Assembly: GCA_027886185.1 (NCBI GenBank)
Contig: WOAB01000840.1
Span: 62,001-126,000 of the forward strand
DNA: 64,000 nucleotides
Direction: 5' to 3'
Origin: Rheum nobile
Taxonomy: Eukaryota; Streptophyta; Magnoliopsida; Caryophyllales; Polygonaceae
The notes below the pieces were generated by a model. That model had not been told where the DNA came from and made no database searches. It saw only the letters and a list, made by a program, of their open reading frames with translations. The first letter of the stretch is position 1; each line of letters begins with the position of its first letter. Below are positions 1-9,987 of the stretch, in pieces. The translations under genes were made by a program, and so were the position numbers.

Positions 1-593
1 AACCTTGTTACAAGAGCCGATCTTGGCTTAAATAGAGACGCGACCTCGGATGGGCCGAGATGCGTCCAATGGGCTAGCCCACTATGCAATAGTGGGCACA
101 CGCCAAAAATAGCACTACTAAAAATAGAATTACTAAAAAGGGAAACTACAAAATAAAGTAAGTGTTCAAAATGGAAGCTAAAGACATCAAATAAACCTCT
201 AAACCCTAAAGTAGCCCAAAGCAAGCGATGAAGGCACTAGGGCTTCGGCGACGGCGGTAAACGCGGCGACGCGCTGGGGCGCGATTGTGGCACAGGCGTG
301 GCTTAGGCTTCTTGTGGGTCCTCCATTGATGTTCTCGAGTCAGACATGGAAGTGCCTGGATGGATCTCTTCTGGGCCATGTATGGTGGCGAGGAGCCTTA
401 GGGAAAGTGCGGCTTCGGGTGCGCCTTGGCTGGCCACTAGGCGCGTGACCAGGGATTGGGTGGCCCTTGCAATGGCCTTGGCACGAGCCCTGGTCACAGG
501 CCCATCACTTCTCAAAGACATACCCTCTTCCTCTTCGGTGGCACTCATGGTGGGTAGGGTTGCATCAACGGCTCTCTCACATGATCTACGCAC
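1..593 (-). mobile_element. Ty3/gypsy LTR fragment carrying a pol-tail ORF
   Basis: The minus strand holds a 96-codon ORF (303-593) with the motif GPVTRARAKAIARATQSL, the short basic tail that follows the integrase C-terminal domain in many plant Ty3/gypsy polyproteins. Downstream on the same strand (302-1) is U3/promoter-like sequence with a TATA-type box near 26-35 and a GGCCCATT...CTCGGCCCAT stretch resembling the LTR at 5680-5760. It looks like an LTR of a relative of the neighbouring gypsy element, joined to that element's 3' LTR near 580-593. The left end runs out of the window. Class is fairly sure; the exact LTR edge is not visible. Confidence 0.55.
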
Positions 594-999
594 ACGCCCA
601 AACTATTAAGTCTAAAACCGGAAATAACTTCAAAACAGAAAATTTCCAAATGTAGAAATATCCAACAAATAACTTGAAAATGTGTGGGTGTCACGCTGGC
701 ATCGATGGTAGCGTGGAGGTCGCAAAAATGCATGGGCGAAGCAGGGCGAGGAACGTGTCGATGGGGCGCATGGCTTCGCGCGCGTGATGATCACACCAGG
801 TTGCGTGTCTTCGATAGTGACCATGGTCAGTAAGGGTATTGTTGACGACGTGGTAGTGGCGTTGCATGCGAGCATCCGAGTGACAAAGGATTGAGTGGTC
901 CGCGTGATGGCACGAGAATGCGACCTAGTCACGGGACCGGTGGATCTTAAGCTCATTATCTCCTCTTCGTCCTACGCCGTCCAGGGGGTCTAGGCATCA
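580..999 (-). mobile_element. Truncated 3' LTR of gypsy element 1, with pol tail inside
   Basis: On the minus strand a purine-rich tract (1000-1015, AAGAAGGAGAGAGT) is followed at 999 by TGATGCCTAGACCCCC, the probable LTR start. The matching start TGATGAGGTCGAGACCCCC lies at 7778 in the 5' LTR. Inside is an ORF from 956 to 630 with GPVTRSHSRAITRTTQSF, homologous to the tail ORF at 7568-7745. Similarity to the 5' LTR continues to about 580, where it breaks into another tail-bearing LTR. The LTR therefore seems to contain the last pol codons, so the polypurine tract lies within or beside coding sequence. Start and family are inferred from the paired repeats. Confidence 0.55.
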
Positions 1000-1019
1000 T
1001 TACTCTCTCCTTCTTGGCC

Positions 1020-2146
1020 GCAAATCATCCCTTATTCGTCCTCGCCGTACTCTAGGGGAGATTGGGCGAAAGGTCTGTGACGTTGAACGTGAGGTGGACT
1101 CCATATTCAACGCAGAGCTCAAAGCGATATGCATTATCGCCATAGTGTTCTAAAATCATGAATGGTCCATCCCCGCACTGATCGATCTTGGTGCGATGTT
1201 GTGTGGGAAAACACTCACGACGCAAGTGAAGCGACAGAAGGTCCTCGAAGGCGAAGACCACACGACGGCGACCCTTGTTGGCTTAACGCTCATATTGAGT
1301 TGCACGGTGCTCCAGCTGGATTGGAATGCATTAGTGGAGCTCTATTACAAAGTCGACCCTCTTGGATCCTTGGAGATTCTCGGCATCACGTAGTGGATGA
1401 GGCGTCAAATCCATTGGCGTGAGCGGGTTCCTCGAATAAACCACATCGCATGGAGTGAGCTTGGTCACCGAGTGGACAGACCTATCATAGGAAAACTCAA
1501 CAAAAGGGAGTAAGTCTTCCCAACAGCGAGGGTTAGACCAAAGCATTGTTCTAAGGAGTGTTCCTAGGGTCCGGTGGGTCAACTTGGTCTGGGGATGGTA
1601 ACTAGTCCAGAATAGGAGGTTGGTTCCTAGTTTTTCCCAAAGTGTCTTCCAAAAATAACTCACAAATTTCATGTCCATGTCGGACACAATAGTGTGTGGT
1701 CTCCCATGGAGTCGGACTACATGCTCAAAAAAAAGGGTGACTATCTTCGAATCATTGTTGGTCATCCTACAAGGGATAAAGTGAGCCATCTAGGAAAATC
1801 GATCTATTACCACAAAGATTGAGTCTCTCCCATTCTTAGAAGTTGGCAATCCGGTTATGAAATCCATTAAGATGTCCTCCCAGGGTGTTAAGGGTTTAGA
1901 AAAGGGGGTGTACAAAACATTGAGACTCGTTGTGGCCTTGTCCTTGTGGCAAGTCACACAACTCCTACAAAACCTGGTGACACGTCGTGTCATGTGTAGC
2001 CAATAGAAATGCTCCTTAAGGGCTGCTAAGGTTTTCGCTATGCTAAAGTGTCCACGGCCCTCATGTGCTTCCTGGATGAGTAGGCGCTTAATGGAAGAGT
2101 TGGGTATGCATAACTTTCCAGCCCTAAATAGGTAACCCTCATCCAC
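1020..2146 (-). pseudogene. Ty3/gypsy integrase (element 1), degraded
   Basis: Integrase of a minus-strand gypsy polyprotein, which inserts element cDNA into chromosomes. Reading down from 2146: a zinc-binding HHCC region (EGRGHFSIAKTL, then CRSCVTCHKDK), the catalytic core with first Asp in DILMDFITGLP and second in VSDMDMKF, and the HPQT motif. The usual glutamate of the following segment is not seen (KLTHRTLG). The C-terminal domain appears in another frame at 1261-1052 (GDGPFMILE, FNVTDLSP). Stops and frame changes separate the blocks near 1790, 1331 and 1261. The order RT-RNase H-IN fixes it as Ty3/gypsy. It is a clear relic that cannot make an active enzyme. Confidence 0.8.
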
Positions 2147-2934
2147 AAAATAATTGTCAAACTACCCCTATATGCGCATGTTTTATAGAATGGCTTGAAA
2201 AATTCATCTTGGGCATATAAATCTTTAATCAAAGCAAAACCCATAACCTTAGCATCTATGTGAGTAAGAAGTACATACCTGCAAAAAAGGGCGTTGGCTA
2301 CCATATTCTCCTTACCTTTCTTGTACTTGACCACATAGGGGAAGGTCTCCATGAACTCCACCCCCTAGCATGATGTCGACCAATATGTGCTTGTCTCTTG
2401 AGGTAAGCTAGGGCCTCATGGTCCGAATGTATCACGAACTCCTTTGGCCAAAATAGGTTTCCACGTCCCCAACATCCGAATAAGAGCATAATGTTCCTTG
2501 TCGTACATGGGGTAGTTGAGAGTGGCACCGGTGAGCTTCTCGCTAAAGTAAGTGATGGGGCGCTAGTCTTGTAATAGGACGCCACCAAATCTAGAGCTGG
2601 AGGCGTCGCACTCCACCTCGAATGTCTTGGTGAGTTGGAGGAGAGGGACCTGAAATGTCGAAACATGAGTGTCAGTCCAATCAATGGTGGTTTTTTTCTT
2701 GGTGAGATCGTGAAAGAGGGCGGCCATTATGCTAAAGTATCGCACAAACCGTCGGTAGAAGCCATTGAACCTTAAAAATGAGAGCACCATGGTGGGTGTT
2801 GTGGGGCGCGGCCAGTACTCCTTAATGGCCCGAACCTTCTCCTCTTCCACGCGTAAGCCATCTATACATACGACAAATCCTAGAAATACCGTAGAGTCGG
2901 AGAAGAAACTACACTTAGCCAAATTGGCGTACAA
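2147..2934 (-). pseudogene. Ty3/gypsy RNase H and RT thumb/connection (element 1)
   Basis: Minus-strand polyprotein segment between reverse transcriptase and integrase. The ORF at 2934-2563 starts with the connection motif NLAKCSFF and contains FLGFVV, FLRFNGFYRRFV and the RNase H start FEVECDASSSRFGGVLLQD, whose first catalytic Asp is kept. The next fragments hold PITYFSEKL (different frame) and VVKYKKGKENMVANALFCR, the end of the domain. At least two frameshifts and several stops interrupt it. The domain degrades the RNA strand of the RNA/DNA hybrid during element replication; this copy is dead. Confidence 0.75.
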
Positions 2935-2949
2935 TTGCTCATTCCTATG

Positions 2950-3700
2950 ACACTCTAGAATCTCCCTTAGGTGACTCGCATGATCCTATAGGGACCGACT
3001 ATATACAAGGATGTCATTAAAATACACAAGTACAAATTTTCCCAAGTAGGCTCTCAAAACATGGTTCTTCTTTCGCATGAATGTGCACGATGCATTGGTA
3101 AGGATGAATGGCATGACTAGCCACTTGTAGAGGCCATGCTTGGTCTTGAAAATTGTCTTCCACCTGTTTCCCTCTTTTATACAAATCTGACGGTAGCCAC
3201 TCTTGAGATCGATTTTGGAAAAGAGTGTGGCACCATGCAACTCGTCTAGCATGTCATCGAGGCGATGGATGAGATGGAGATACTTCACGACCATCTGGTT
3301 GATGGCTTGATAGTCGATTCATATGCACCATGAACCATCCTTTTTAGGGACCAAAATGATCGGGTCTGCGCACGGGCATAGGGTTTCATGCACATAGCCC
3401 TTGTCAATGAGCTCTTGGTCTTGACGTTGGAGCTCCCTCGTCTCCTATGGGATGATGCAGTAGGCGGCCCGGTTTGGCAAGGAAGCATAGGGGATAAAGT
3501 CAATTTGGTGCTCGATTCGCACAATGGTGGTAGTCCTATATGTAAGTCCTCGGGCATCACATCTTTATATTCCTGTAAGAGAGAGGACAGAAGTGGAGGT
3601 AAGTCCACCAAATCCTTAACCACAATAAGACAAGCATTTGGAACCAAGAGGAAGCAAGGACGACATCCCTGAATGACGGGGTGAGGTAACAGTGGCGTGC
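2950..3700 (-). pseudogene. Ty3/gypsy reverse transcriptase (element 1), YFND active site
   Basis: The reverse transcriptase core is visible at 3294-2986: LFSKIDLKSGYRQICIKEG, WKTIFKTKHGLYKWLVMPF, then LGKFVLVYFNDILVYS. The catalytic YxDD box reads YFND, so the first of the two paired aspartates is Asn (codon AAT at about 3016-3018), which would abolish catalysis. The N-terminal part (3300-3700) is shifted between frames, including the segments YKDVMPEDL, LPPLC and LVPKKDGSW-like sequence. Order and motifs are typical of plant Ty3/gypsy. Several frameshifts are present. Confidence 0.8.
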
Positions 3701-4680
3701 TAATAGAATCTGGTTCTCGCAACACCTTGGATGGGTGTCGTCGAGCCGGGAGTAGTGGCATTGCGTGAAGTACTTGACCCTGGTACACTGGTGGTGGTCA
3801 TGACAACCAAGGTGTTATGGCCTTTACTCATTGCATCAAGAGCCCGTGATGGGGATGGAACGCCTTGTGCCTTGTTGCGTGCACCGGAAACGATGCAGTT
3901 TCCCTTCGTGGGGAGCTGCGGTGTTGGCACCTCGTCTTGGGCACGGTTTGGCGGCTTCTTGGCAGCCTCTAACACCTTGAGGCGGTTCACTCCACTTGAC
4001 CCTGAAGATTCTCTTATGGGGTCATTGGTAACAAGTTGATGCGCTTGTCCCCATGCATAAACCCATATGTGTTTAAAAAGCCATCGTGGATGGCCTTCCT
4101 ATCAAACTGCCAAGGAGGACCAAGCAAGAGATGAGTAGCATCCATAGAGATAACATCACATAAGATTGTACCTTTATAAAAACCAATTTGAAAAGTGATG
4201 TGGCATTGCCTTGTTACCACAACACCCTTATCCTCAGAAATCCATTGAACACCAAACGTTTGAGGGTGTGGAGTTGTCACTAAATCAAGGTGCCTGACCA
4301 CTTATTCATTCACTATATTACAACAACTACCTTCATCAATAGTTACACTTAAGGAGCGGCTTGGACCAAGCAACGGGTGTGGAACAAGTTCTCCCGTTGG
4401 TCCAACAATTCACCTTCCTTGACCGTGATGACTCGCCTAGTGACCAAGCTAAGTGGCATGCCAGCTTAGTTTTCATGTGGTGCACAAGCATAGGCATCTT
4501 TCTCTTCATCATCTTCTTCTTCCACGTGGTGGCTAGCATCCTCCAAGGTCTCCTCATCAAATGACTCATAACCACTAACTTGGGTATAGAGCACTTTGGT
4601 TTGGTTAGGGCAGTCGCGTTAAAGATTACCACACCCGCCACACTTGAAACAGGCTTGGTCTCGGACTCAGTCGACATGCG
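3700..4680 (-). pseudogene. Ty3/gypsy zinc knuckle and protease region (element 1)
   Basis: The segment at 4301-4014 contains ILCDVISMDATHLLLGPPWQFDRK, the hallmark at the end of the retropepsin region in many plant gypsy elements (CDVxxMDxCHxLLGRPWQxD). Upstream, a different frame around 4660-4580 shows a zinc-knuckle-like run (CFKCGGCGNL, DCPNQTK), followed by an acidic stretch and SLVTRRVITVKEGE. The protease active site frame reads IDEGSC rather than the usual hydrophobic-D-S/T-G. Frames change repeatedly, so only remnants of gag end and protease remain. 3990-3700 is the linker between protease and RT and has no further recognisable motif. Confidence 0.65.
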
Positions 4681-5600
4681 GGGGTGCGGTCACGGCACCA
4701 CGGGTGAACTCATGAATGTCGTGGCCTGGTTGTCGACTTGGACCAAGTGTCACGCTTCTTGCGCATTTGTTGGTTGTCCAACTGCATGATCGTGTGGGTG
4801 AGTGTGTTGAGATCCTTGATAGGGAGAATCTCAAGTTTGTCTCGGATGGACACATTCAATTCACTCAAAAACTTGGTGAGAAGGGCCAATGGGGCTACAC
4901 TAACGTTGACTTTGTGCTGGAGGTCCTCGATCTCGAAAAACAACTCGAGTGGAGTCCTGGTACCTTGGCAAGCTTAGGCGAACTTCAATCGTATTTTCTC
5001 TTTGTAGTCTTCCGGCACATAGCGCTGAGTCATGAGATAGATCAATTCCTCCCATGTAGTGATTGGAGCCCAACCACAGCGGCGACATTCTTCCTGGAGT
5101 CGGTGCCACCAAGCGCGCACACCATCGGTGAAGTCAAAGGTCGCGATCTCCACATTCTCATGCTCCTCATTTTGGCACTGGCTTAACACATATGTCATAG
5201 TTTGATGCCACTCAATAAATTTAGAAGCATCATATTCATCAACAAATGGTTTGAATTTACTTTAATGTCATGTCAGTAGTTGTGGTTGGGAGTTGTGGGG
5301 CGTCGATTATCAAAACCATCTTGAGAAAGGAATGACTTAACTTGATTGTTGGCACTCTGATACCTGTTGATGCAAAACAAGGCCTGTGTGAAGCCCTTTT
5401 CGCCTCGGACACATATTGTGATCAAGTAGCCTCGCCGTCTAGCTCGGATCTCTTTCAAACACTCGCAACTGGCCTTCAACGTCATGAAGACGATCGATGG
5501 AATCAACCTCATGTTATAAGTTTTATGGTCCAACCAATGTGATGGATCGATGATGGTGGCAAACGTGATTGCCTTGATGATTGGCTCAGACATAAATCAA
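4680..5600 (-). pseudogene. Ty3/gypsy gag (element 1), degraded
   Basis: Capsid-type Gag of the minus-strand element. The best block is 5198-4974: YVLSQCQNEEHENVEIATF, RAWWHRLQEE, TWEELIYLMTQRYVPEDYKEK, matching the retrotransposon gag core (W-Q-E-x-x-F-x-P). A shifted frame continues at 4943-4710 with LFFEIEDLQHKVNV and LNTLTHTIMQLDNQ. The first segment (5593-5273) follows directly on a degenerate primer-binding region (about 5582-5597, TCTGAGCC) and is probably leader rather than coding. Gag packages element RNA in cytoplasmic particles. Frameshifts make this copy non-functional. Confidence 0.7.
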
Positions 5601-5602
5601 GA

Positions 5603-7778
5603 TGACGTCTTAGGGTTTAATGAGGGAAACTCAACATTTATTAAACTTGGATATAATGTGGTTGGAAATGTAGCACATGGAATGCTTATATAGTCTTACA
5701 CAAGCAGTCATGGGCCGAGCGTGCTAATGGGCCAACGCTATCATATGAGCCACGCACACACCCAAACTAGTATTCTAAAATAGGAAATAACCTCAAAACA
5801 AATATATTCCAAATGTAGAAATATTCAAACAAATAACCTCAAAATGAATTAAGTATAGAAAACATAGGAAATCGACACGCTGGCATCGACGGTAGCGCGG
5901 TGGTCGCGAAAACGCGCTGGCGAAGCAAGACATGCACGAAATTGTGCAAGAAGAGCGACGAGAGCAACGTGTTGGCGGTAGGCAGTGCGTTGCTGGACGA
6001 GTGATAGGAAAAAAACCTACCCAAAAGTGTATGAGATCAGTTGTAGCTTTTCAAGTATCGTTCCCATGAGGACTATGTAGTATCAATTGTAACTTTAACT
6101 GGTAAGCTAACCCAAAAGAAGGGAATTTCGTTGAACTAATAGCGAAGAAACAAGAAACAATTGCAAAATATGATTGTAATCAATGGAGGGAAGGCTAAGG
6201 CAAGGGATCTCCACAACTATTCTTTAGTAGATTCAACTAGATAAATGTCTGAATTTAGCATGTCTTTGTTGAAGGTAACTATCTTAGGTAATTACTAATT
6301 CCTCTCGGATGATAGTAAATGTTTCTGAATTTAACTAACAATCACCGTCGCGTATAGCTAATCAAGATCTAGACCCTTTGGGCACTTAGAATATAAGGTG
6401 AAACTGAAATAACATCCACTCTCGCGACTTGCTAAATTCAATCTAATCTTAGGGTTTCTATAATAGTAATTAATCCAGACGAGAAATTAAGACGCTCTCA
6501 TAATAGTAAAAACTCAGGTTCAAATCCTAGGAATCCAATAGAAGTTATCACCTCTCATTCGCAAACCCTATCTGACTACTAATAACGTTATCACCTCTCG
6601 ATCTCAAACCCTAATAGGATACAATTCGCATAAGCTACAATGGCATTAAGCACACTAGGAATGAATCAACAAAGTTTCAGGGTTCCATTCGGAAAAATAT
6701 CAAACAAGTATACCTACGCATAATTGGGATCACCCTAACCCTAGAAATATGAAGTTAGCTAGACATACTCACAAGAACAATCAAATAAATCAAATTAACG
6801 ATGGAAGTCATAAACAAGATTAAAGAGAAAGGGAAACTTAGTCTTGAATCCAATAGAACAATCTCCAAAGTTGAAATCTTCAAAGGAGACAAACAACTAG
6901 GTCTAGAAACTTAGAAAAAGTGGCAAAAAGATCCATCTAAAAACCTAAAATGAAGTATTTATACCTAAGATAAAAAGTTTCCAAAAATAATCATCCCGGG
7001 TAAGACTACACAGTGTGCGCCTTGACCATGCGGAAAATGCATAGTCAATATACTACAGGAGCTAGAAAACGCATGGCCAAAATGCACGGCCAAAACTGAA
7101 GTCGAGAGTAACGCACGGCCTGTGCGGTAAATTGCATGGCCGGTGCAGCGAGAAATCACCGCCTACACAGTCGTGCGTTGGAATGCACGACCTTTTCTGA
7201 AGGAAATCTGAACAAATTGCACAGCCTCTCATGAGTTTTTGCGCAACTCTTGTATTAGCTCGATTCTGCCCCAAATTCTCCCTCAATTCACCATGGTTCG
7301 CCACGTTAGCCTCCAGAAGACACCAAGGGTCCCAATAGTCTCTACAAAAAGCATGAAACATCCATCAAAGTACCTGAAATGCACAATTTTCTCTTGTACA
7401 TTTCCATAATAAATAAACGATGCAACTAGCTATAAATGCAAACTAAAATGCATAAAATGACCTAAACTATAACACAAAGACATGTCCTAAACAAGTACTA
7501 AATGGATGATATCAACGAGGAGCGCGTTGATGTTAACATGGGGCGCACGACATCACGTACACTATGATTACGCTAGGAAAGTGTCTTCGAGAGTCATCTT
7601 GGTCACCATATGTGTTGTTGATGACGCGATGGTGGCGTTGCATGCAAGCATCCAAGTGACCAAGGTTTGAGTGGATCGCGCAATAACGCGAGCGCGCGAC
7701 CTAGTCACAAGACCGGTGGATCTTAAGCTCATCATCTTCTCTTTGTCCTTCACCGTTAAGGGGGTCTCGACCTCATCA
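5603..7778 (-). mobile_element. 5' LTR of gypsy element 1, split by a solo LTR
   Basis: On the minus strand it starts at 7778 (TGATGAGGTCGAGACC), encodes a pol-tail ORF (GLVTRSRARVIARSTQTL, 7745-7568), is interrupted at 7515-6002 by an unrelated solo LTR, and resumes at 5996 with sequence matching the 3' LTR at 590-735 (CACGCTGGCATCGA). A TATA-like box (ACTATATAAGC) lies near 5690 and the LTR ends about 5603 before a degenerate Met-tRNA-type primer site. Without the insert it is about 0.65 kb. Strong divergence from the 3' LTR marks an old element. Confidence 0.6.
6002..7515 (-). mobile_element. Solo LTR (1514 bp) of a Ty3/gypsy-type element
   Basis: The block begins TGATAGG and ends GATATCA, an inverted TGATA/TATCA terminus, and is flanked by a perfect 5-bp duplication ACGAG (5997-6001 and 7516-7520). 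The host sequence on each side rejoins into the LTR of gypsy element 1, confirming insertion. A TATA-like box read on the minus strand (GGTATAAATAC, about 6955-6967) gives the orientation. It contains several copies of a GCATGGCC/GCACGGCC motif at 7020-7200. No primer site or coding region is present, so this is a recombinational solo LTR. The ending resembles LTRs of the Tat/Athila branch (inference). Confidence 0.85.
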
Positions 7779-8425
7779 GGGTGGTTGTTGGGAGGCGTGT
7801 CTTTTTTTTGTAAAAATATAACAGAGCACAACAATGGATCATGTGGCTCAAATGCGGCTCGCCTTGGTGCGGCTCCGGTTTGGAATGACAAAGAAGTGTC
7901 GCATCGACTTAGGGGGGCGTCCGATGGTATCGGAAGGCGACGGTCGATGTTTGGGAAGGTTCTTAAACAGATCTTACCGGGTTTGAACAAAAATAGAGAA
8001 CAACTCTTTCAGGGGTGATTCAATGTGGCACGACGATGGTTTGGGATCCACTGATATTTGTACAAGGAAGACGGTGATGCGGTCAGATTTTGAAACAAAT
8101 GGCTCGAATAGGAGAATTTGGGCTTGACAACTCAAGCACCTTCAGTGGTGCGGATTTGTTTCATGGTATCGTCTGTTGGAGCATCTGGATGTCATTGATG
8201 GAAAGTTTCTGCCATGTTAGAGATTGCATCAAGCCTGGTAACCGACGACTGGAGCTTCTTAGAGCTCACTCAAGACGGGGTAGATTAGCTCGGCCATAAA
8301 GAATGAACACTCGGATCTAGAGATATTTTTTTGTGAACAGACCGTACAAAGTTTATTTCCCTGACTGCGGTTGCGGGTGTTGATGCTTCGTCATCGTCTT
8401 CGTTCCCCACGGACGGCGCCAGATT
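7779..8425 (-). mobile_element. 5' internal fragment of another Ty3/gypsy element
   Basis: On the minus strand, TGGCGCCGTCCGTGGGG (8404-8422) is the familiar sequence at the LTR/internal junction of many plant Ty3/gypsy elements of the Tat type. After it comes a short gag-like frame starting MAELIYPVLSEL (about 8297) that soon meets stops. The rest (8020-7779) encodes a Pro/Arg-rich open frame joined to the LTR of element 1. This looks like a truncated, internally deleted copy. The matching LTR right of 8425 is not recognisable. Confidence 0.4.
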
Positions 8426-8989
8426 GGGTTCTTCAAAAGGATCTTAAATAATTTTTATATCTATGAAGATAATTAATACCAACATGTTCTTAATGGGCCT
8501 TTTCTTTCATCCCATCACATTAGATAATATCAACGATTATATAAAATTGATTGAAATGTTTTTACCTCCACAGTTACATTGTTTCAATTCAGTATCTTTC
8601 TTTGCCTGACTGTGCAACTATTGTTCGTAATGTCATTCGCATAGCTACAACACCATGTGTTTCATCATCACATTTGTATACCAATACACATGAATTCTTA
8701 CAAATGAATTCGACATCTAAGATTACTTGTAAAACTTTTGTAAAAATCATTCGTTATGATAATTTAGAATATCCTTCACCTGATAAAAAAAAACTAATGT
8801 TTAACATGTAAAAGAAAGTGAAACAATAAAAAGAATGATATCGTCAGAAATTACGAAGATCAATATATGGAAACCAAAAGGGTGGAAGAGATATATAATT
8901 AGATGAAAATAAAACATGGCACAAATAAAATGCAAAAAGTATCGTCGACCGACAAGAAACTCTTGTTGACTTTTTGTGGAATAGAGATA
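8426..8989. other. AT-rich stretch without recognisable gene
   Basis: AT-rich sequence with an 86-codon plus-strand ORF (8551-8811) that matches no family I know and has no supporting context. It might include decayed LTR sequence of the element whose internal start is at 8404-8422, since an LTR is expected here, but no terminus or promoter could be identified. Confidence 0.3.
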
Positions 8990-9117
8990 GAGTTTGTTTG
9001 GATTACGCATTATTTGGTATTATAATGCCAAAATCTAGCATTATAATGCTAAAAACGAAATTATAATACCATTTTTTGATAGTATAATGCCAGATAATGT
9101 GTAATCCATACAAACCC
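8990..9117. mobile_element. Small fold-back MITE (128 bp)
   Basis: The two halves are inverted copies: GTTTGTTTGGATTACGCATT at the left pairs with the reverse complement of the right end, GTTTGTATGGATTACACATT. The unit is flanked by ATA (8987-8989 and 9118-9120), a possible 3-bp target duplication. Internal sequence repeats TATAATGCCA-type words. Size, inverted ends and 3-bp duplication fit a Tourist/PIF-Harbinger-like MITE, though the usual duplication is TAA/TTA, so the superfamily is uncertain. Confidence 0.6.
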
Positions 9118-9149
9118 ATAATATAACTAACGTGGTAGTAAAAATCCCC

Positions 9150-9987
9150 CACTGTAAATTAATGATTGTGGAGGATCCGTAATTCTGACGATGGTAGATT
9201 TTTCACGATCTCTTTTTTCTGTCTTACGAGTAGGGAAGAGATTAAAAGCGGGACTTTGTCCCCGATTATACTTTTGACGCTTATTTAAGATTTTTTGTAC
9301 AGAGGGGGTTAGGGTTTTTCATAGGCAATTAAATGACTTTGAATCTTACCCATTACCTCTTTTTAAAGGGTAGAGTTATCTTTTCCTCCAAGCAATGTTT
9401 TCTTCTATAAAGATAATCATAATTATCACCCACCTTAATTAGAGATATTAATAATAAATAAAGATATCTTACCTCTTAGGAATATCTTTCTAGAATTCTC
9501 TTTTTCACCTCCATAAATGACCCTAAGGTTTCTTACGCATCAACCATGGTTAATGAAATTGATTCTTGTAATATTTCATTCGGATTAGGCTTAGATGTAG
9601 TCTTTCATTACTTTGTCATATAGTCACACGCGTCTATTTCTCTTCCATGCCTTTATCTTGAGGTACAAAAATTGTCTCTAGCGGGAATTTTCCATAACAT
9701 TGGTGAGAGAAAAGAATACTAGATTCATTTGTAGACAAGATTATAGTTAACCATGCACAACACATATGTGCTAAATAGTAGATAGTGTCACTATATCGGC
9801 TTCAATACTATTGTTATCAATTAAGACAAGCATTATGTGGCCTTTAGGCTAGTTGATGACTTTTAATTTTATGATATGCTCCTTTCCTATGCGGTTGGTT
9901 ACTTAGTGCCTTCATTGACTTTTGAATGAGAGATTGGGCATGAGGCTAGCTGGTGAGTAGTCACTCATCTGCAGTAAAGGTTATTGG
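9150..9987. repeat. Diverged copy of a dispersed repeat
   Basis: 9150-9455 resembles 12298-12605 and 13058-13364: shared words include GTAAATTA.TGATTGT, AGAGTTATCTTTTCCTCCAAG and ATAATTATCA.CCACC. The class is not clear; position and composition suggest retrotransposon non-coding sequence. 9456-9987 holds nothing I recognise and ends at the target site of the next solo LTR. Confidence 0.45.

Noticed and set aside
8551..8811. 86-codon ORF as a small gene
   Set aside because: No recognisable domain, AT-rich codon content and no conserved context.
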